A stretch of DNA of 8,560 nucleotides from positions 1 through 8,560 of the forward strand of contig CAKRTP010000076.1 of assembly GCA_934402155.1 (NCBI GenBank). Reading direction: 5' to 3'. This stretch comes from an uncultured Blautia sp. Lineage in GTDB: Bacteria; Bacillota; Clostridia; Lachnospirales; Lachnospiraceae. How positions within the stretch are numbered: position 1 is the stretch's first letter; the number at the start of each line of letters is the position of its first letter. Made by a program: the position numbers and the translations under genes. Positions 6,851-8,560 of the stretch are shown one piece after another. Below the pieces are notes generated by a model that made no database searches, was not told the DNA's origin, and worked only from the letters and a program-made list of their open reading frames with translations.

Positions 6851-6896
6851 AAAAAAAGCAAAGGTAGATTCCCATTATCGGTAAGCGCCTTTGCTT
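6851..6896 (-). terminator. Intrinsic terminator inside the aminotransferase leader
   Basis: AAGCAAAGG (6856-6864) and CCTTTGCTT (6888-6896) form a perfect 9-bp stem, with a short inner helix (CC/GG flanked by TT/AA) around GATAAT. On the minus strand the 3' arm continues directly into a run of T (6857-6851), a textbook rho-independent terminator; on the plus strand six T follow shortly after, so it may work both ways. It lies only about 25 nt downstream of the predicted start of transcription of the aminotransferase, not just behind an upstream gene. It may therefore cut the transcript short unless antitermination occurs. It could also stop read-through from the HAD gene. Confidence 0.85.
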
Positions 6897-6926
6897 AATT
6901 TTTTGTGTATTATTTTGTACATCTAT

Positions 6927-6955
6927 ACAATATCACCCGAGGTATTATTTGTCAA
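6927..6955 (-). promoter_or_regulatory. Sigma-A type promoter ahead of the aminotransferase
   Basis: On the minus strand TTGACA (6955-6950) is a perfect -35 box, followed after exactly 17 bp by TATTGT (6932-6927), four of six matches to the -10 consensus. Transcription would begin near 6919-6921. The only downstream gene on this strand is the aminotransferase at 6774, giving a leader of about 145 nt that passes first through the terminator and then the 6813-6844 inverted repeat. A weak -10 with a strong -35 suits activation or repression by a protein. Part of an imperfect dyad (ACC/GGT) lies in the spacer. Confidence 0.75.
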
Positions 6956-6987
6956 CATCTTTTTCAAAAAAGATATTTTCTGAATTC

Positions 6988-7012
6988 AAAAAGGTTTTTA
7001 AGGTTCCTTTTT
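6988..7012 (-). terminator. Weak A/U-rich hairpin after the HAD gene
   Basis: AAAAAGG (6988-6994) and CCTTTTT (7006-7012) are 7-bp complements around an 11-nt loop, about 45 bp past the HAD stop codon. On the minus strand the T run is part of the 3' arm. The stem has only two G:C pairs, so it is a poor terminator by itself; the leader terminator at 6851-6896 could act as backup for the XRE-HAD transcript. Confidence 0.4.
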
Positions 7013-7032
7013 GTCCTTCCTTGTCTATTCTG

Positions 7033-7057
7033 TGCAATATATTGTGCAATATATTGC
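7033..7057. repeat. Two tandem copies of a 12-bp palindrome
   Basis: TGCAATATATTG occurs twice back to back (7033-7044 and 7045-7056). Each contains the perfect palindrome CAATATATTG, and the second extends to GCAATATATTGC (7046-7057). The copies start directly next to the HAD stop codon (7058-7060) and lie about 80 bp upstream of the aminotransferase -35 box. This arrangement resembles a pair of operator sites one helical turn apart, but the binding factor is unknown. Confidence 0.75.
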
Positions 7058-7759
7058 TCAAAATGTTTGTTTGATAAATCTTTCTGCATTTACTTCTGTA
7101 AATGATCGTATTGTTGGATAGTCAGTCTCCCTATCTGATTCTTTTTCCTGAGTATACCAGAATCCACGAAGGCCGCTGTTCCATGCTCCCTCTACATCTT
7201 TCTTATAATTATCACCGATAAATGCACACTCAGCTGCCTGTACGCCGGATTTTTCCACACAGATTTCAAAGAGATGCGGATGCGGTTTTTCTACCCCCGC
7301 CTCTTCGCTCGTAACAATGAAATCGATGTATGGTGCAGCACCGACCGCCTCCAGTTTCCTGTACTGGATATATGCTGTCATATCGGTCCCGACTCCGATA
7401 CGGATTCCATGCTTCTTCAGTTCTCTCATAAAGTCCAGTACACCGGGAGATGGCTGTGACTGACGAATCAGTGTATCCCAGTATGCATGATACATATTCC
7501 GCGCATGCGGAAAAAGCGGCTTTTCCCAAAGTTCAAGCATACATTGCATACGGAGGAGGCGGCTGTGGATTGCAGCTGTATCTGTACCTATCCTGCCTGT
7601 CATGATCTCTCCTGCCTTTTTGTAACAGCTTTCCATTTCCTGTGTATGGATTCCAAAAGCACTCTCACAATACTCTGCCAGTGCCTTCATTCCATAAACA
7701 TGATTTTCATCATAATTGTACAGTGTATTATCAATATCAAAAATAACTGCTTTTATCAT
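7058..7759 (-). CDS. HAD-superfamily hydrolase (subfamily IA)
   Basis: A 233-residue cytosolic phosphohydrolase of the haloacid dehalogenase superfamily. Motif I is DIDNT at 8-12, with nucleophile D8 and general acid/base D10. Motif II is T125 in GVGTDMT. Motif III is K158 in EKPHP. Motif IV is GDNYKKDV at 182-189 with acids D183 and D188. The stretch between motifs I and II (about 15-100) is a helical C1-type cap, and the length fits YjjG or phosphoglycolate-phosphatase-like members. All catalytic residues are present, so it should be active on a small phosphorylated metabolite, identity unknown. It starts 26 bp after the XRE-cupin stop with a weak GAGAG ribosome binding site, and no separate promoter is convincing, so it is probably expressed with that regulator. 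Confidence 0.9.
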   Translation of the reverse strand: MIKAVIFDIDNTLYNYDENHVYGMKALAEYCESAFGIHTQEMESCYKKAGEIMTGRIGTDTAAIHSRLLRMQCMLELWEKPLFPHARNMYHAYWDTLIRQSQPSPGVLDFMRELKKHGIRIGVGTDMTAYIQYRKLEAVGAAPYIDFIVTSEEAGVEKPHPHLFEICVEKSGVQAAECAFIGDNYKKDVEGAWNSGLRGFWYTQEKESDRETDYPTIRSFTEVNAERFIKQTF

Positions 7760-7785
7760 AAATTTTCTCTCTTTCTGTCAACTCA

Positions 7786-8382
7786 CTACTGTTTTCCCTT
7801 ATAGTCCAGAAAAAAGCAGGTACAGCTTGCCTTTGTCTTTTCATAGTTTCTGTACACGTGTGGCTGATCTGTCTCAAACTTAAATACCTGATCCTGATGG
7901 ATTTCATAACTTTCTCCATGGCATTCCACGCAGAGGGTACCCTCAGTGACCACCAGATATTCTCTTGTCTTCTCTCCATGACTTCCACTGGCATAGCTTC
8001 CTCCCGGTTCCACTTCAATCCGATACACTTCTGCCAGTCTGGTATCCTCATACGGCAGACAGGTCCATACTCTGTACTGTCCCTCGATTTCTTTGGTCGG
8101 GATAAGTTCTTCAGGCGTCACAAGACAGCAATCCTCTCTCGGTGGCTGAATAAGTTCCTGAAACTCAATTCTCATACCACTGGTAATCTTGCCCAGGACA
8201 CCGAGGGATGGATTCGCGGTTCCTCTCTCAATCTGTGCCAGCATACTTTTGCTGACTCCGGTCTGCTCTGCCACCTGGTCAAGACTCATACTCTTTGATT
8301 TTCGGATTCTTTTTAAATTTACTGCTACATTATTTGATAAATAGTCCATGTTCTTCATCTTTTCTTTCATGATAATACCCAT
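7786..8382 (-). CDS. XRE-family regulator with C-terminal cupin sensor
   Basis: A 198-residue DNA-binding protein. An HTH_3/XRE domain spans about 20-78, with the recognition region QVAEQTGVSKSMLAQIE and the family hallmark ERGTANPS. A cupin_2 barrel spans about 118-192 with H135, E141 (HGEKTREYLVVTEG) and H175 (PHVYRN), typical positions for small-molecule or metal binding. This architecture is shared with PuuR, SutR and other regulators of amine, amino acid or sulfur metabolism. In-frame ATGs occur at 8382, 8370, 8358 and 8349. An AAGG 6 nt before 8382 makes the longest start reasonable but not certain; the HTH begins well after all of them. It sits upstream of the HAD gene and about 1 kb from the aminotransferase, making it a candidate regulator of the pathway by proximity only. 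Confidence 0.9.
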   Translation of the reverse strand: MGIIMKEKMKNMDYLSNNVAVNLKRIRKSKSMSLDQVAEQTGVSKSMLAQIERGTANPSLGVLGKITSGMRIEFQELIQPPREDCCLVTPEELIPTKEIEGQYRVWTCLPYEDTRLAEVYRIEVEPGGSYASGSHGEKTREYLVVTEGTLCVECHGESYEIHQDQVFKFETDQPHVYRNYEKTKASCTCFFLDYKGKQ

Positions 8383-8407
8383 ATTTTACCTTATTCTTCT
8401 CTGTTTG

Positions 8408-8416
8408 ACTATACCA
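8408..8416 (-). promoter_or_regulatory. Extended -10 promoter for the XRE-cupin gene
   Basis: On the minus strand 8416-8408 reads TGGTATAGT, a five-of-six -10 box (TATAGT) with an upstream TGn extension. The -35 region would fall inside the preceding terminator stem and shows no match to TTGACA, usual for extended -10 promoters. Transcription would start near 8401, giving a leader of about 20 nt. Confidence 0.5.
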
Positions 8417-8418
8417 AA

Positions 8419-8462
8419 AATGCCGGCATATCTCTGTTTTGATACAGACATATGCCGGCATT
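8419..8462 (-). terminator. Strong terminator after the ArsR-type gene
   Basis: AATGCCGGCATAT (8419-8431) and ATATGCCGGCATT (8450-8462) are exact 13-bp complements. An inner CTGT/ACAG stem closes a TTTGAT loop. On the minus strand the stem runs into five T (8420-8416), partly within the arm. It begins 26 bp past the stop of the ArsR-type fragment and separates it from the XRE-cupin gene. No T run exists on the other side. Confidence 0.85.
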
Positions 8463-8488
8463 GGCTTTCTCTACTTTTCTGTGAATGA

Positions 8489-8560
8489 TCACTCCAGGAT
8501 ATGCTCTCTTCCCATGGAGATGATTGTTCTGACATGGTCATCTGCCAGTGAATAAAAAAT
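8489..8560 (-). CDS. ArsR/SmtB-family metal-sensing repressor, C-terminal fragment
   Basis: The last 23 codons of a gene that starts beyond the right edge. The peptide begins IFYSLADDHVRTII and ends with EHILE and TGA. The YSLADDHV stretch is characteristic of the end of the wing and the start of helix alpha-5 in ArsR/SmtB winged-helix repressors. Numbering within the fragment, D7, H9, H20 and E23 have the spacing D-x-H-x10-H-x2-E, identical to the alpha-5 zinc site of SmtB (D104, H106, H117, E120). This predicts a Zn(II)- or Co(II)-type sensor acting as a dimer, derepressing an efflux or transport gene. The DNA-binding part and the target gene are outside the window. A strong terminator follows. 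The short length limits certainty. Confidence 0.7.
   Translation of the reverse strand: MFYSLADDHVRTIISMGREHILE

Noticed and set aside
6878..6922. A 15-codon leader peptide (ATG at 6922, stop inside the terminator loop)
   Set aside because: The predicted transcription start falls on or beside its ATG, so it has no ribosome binding site; it is lysine-rich but has no clear run of a regulatory codon.
7774..7779. TTGACA on the minus strand between the XRE-cupin and HAD genes as a -35 box
   Set aside because: The sequence 16-18 bp downstream (TGATAA region) is a poor -10 and would place the start of transcription inside the HAD gene.
1..8560. CRISPR array, tRNA or rRNA, insertion sequence, toxin-antitoxin or phage genes
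   Set aside because: No spaced direct repeats, no cloverleaf or rRNA-like sequence, and no transposase, integrase or phage-like protein was seen; the window reads as ordinary chromosomal metabolism with regulatory structure between genes.

Overview
The window comes from a low-to-moderate GC Gram-positive anaerobe of the Clostridia, most likely Lachnospiraceae. This is inferred from the strong GGAGG-type ribosome binding sites, the gene content (DUF1002 secreted protein, Cytidylate_kin2-type protein, Fe-dependent alcohol dehydrogenase, XRE-cupin regulator) and the codon and protein style; no rRNA or other marker is present. All seven complete or nearly complete genes, plus one gene fragment at the right edge, lie on the minus strand, so transcription runs from high to low coordinates. 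No gene-free stretch exceeds 300 bases; the longest (6775-7057) holds a promoter and several RNA structures.

In transcription order: the last 23 codons of an ArsR/SmtB-family regulator (8489-8560) end in a strong terminator (8419-8462). An XRE-cupin regulator (7786-8382) follows from an extended -10 promoter and is probably co-transcribed with a HAD-family hydrolase (7058-7759). A 283-bp gap then carries tandem palindromic repeats, a weak hairpin, a good sigma-A promoter, an intrinsic terminator only about 25 nt after the predicted transcription start, and a second perfect inverted repeat. It leads into a class-III PLP aminotransferase (5557-6774) with its own terminator. Next come a cytidylate-kinase-like protein (4800-5420), an APC-family permease (3272-4795, translationally coupled to the kinase-like gene) and a group-III Fe-dependent alcohol dehydrogenase (2041-3237), which look like one operon. 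Last is a secreted DUF1002 protein (156-1889) with its own promoter, a large hyperacidic insert and a repeat tail, ending at a terminator near 61-101.

Together, permease, transaminase and aldehyde-reducing Fe-ADH make a plausible uptake, deamination and aldehyde-reduction route for an amine or omega-amino acid (candidates: GABA, 5-aminovalerate, taurine, beta-alanine or a diamine). The XRE-cupin protein is a candidate regulator by proximity. The substrate cannot be read from sequence alone. The most unusual points are the promoter-terminator arrangement ahead of the aminotransferase and the kinase-like gene welded to the permease.
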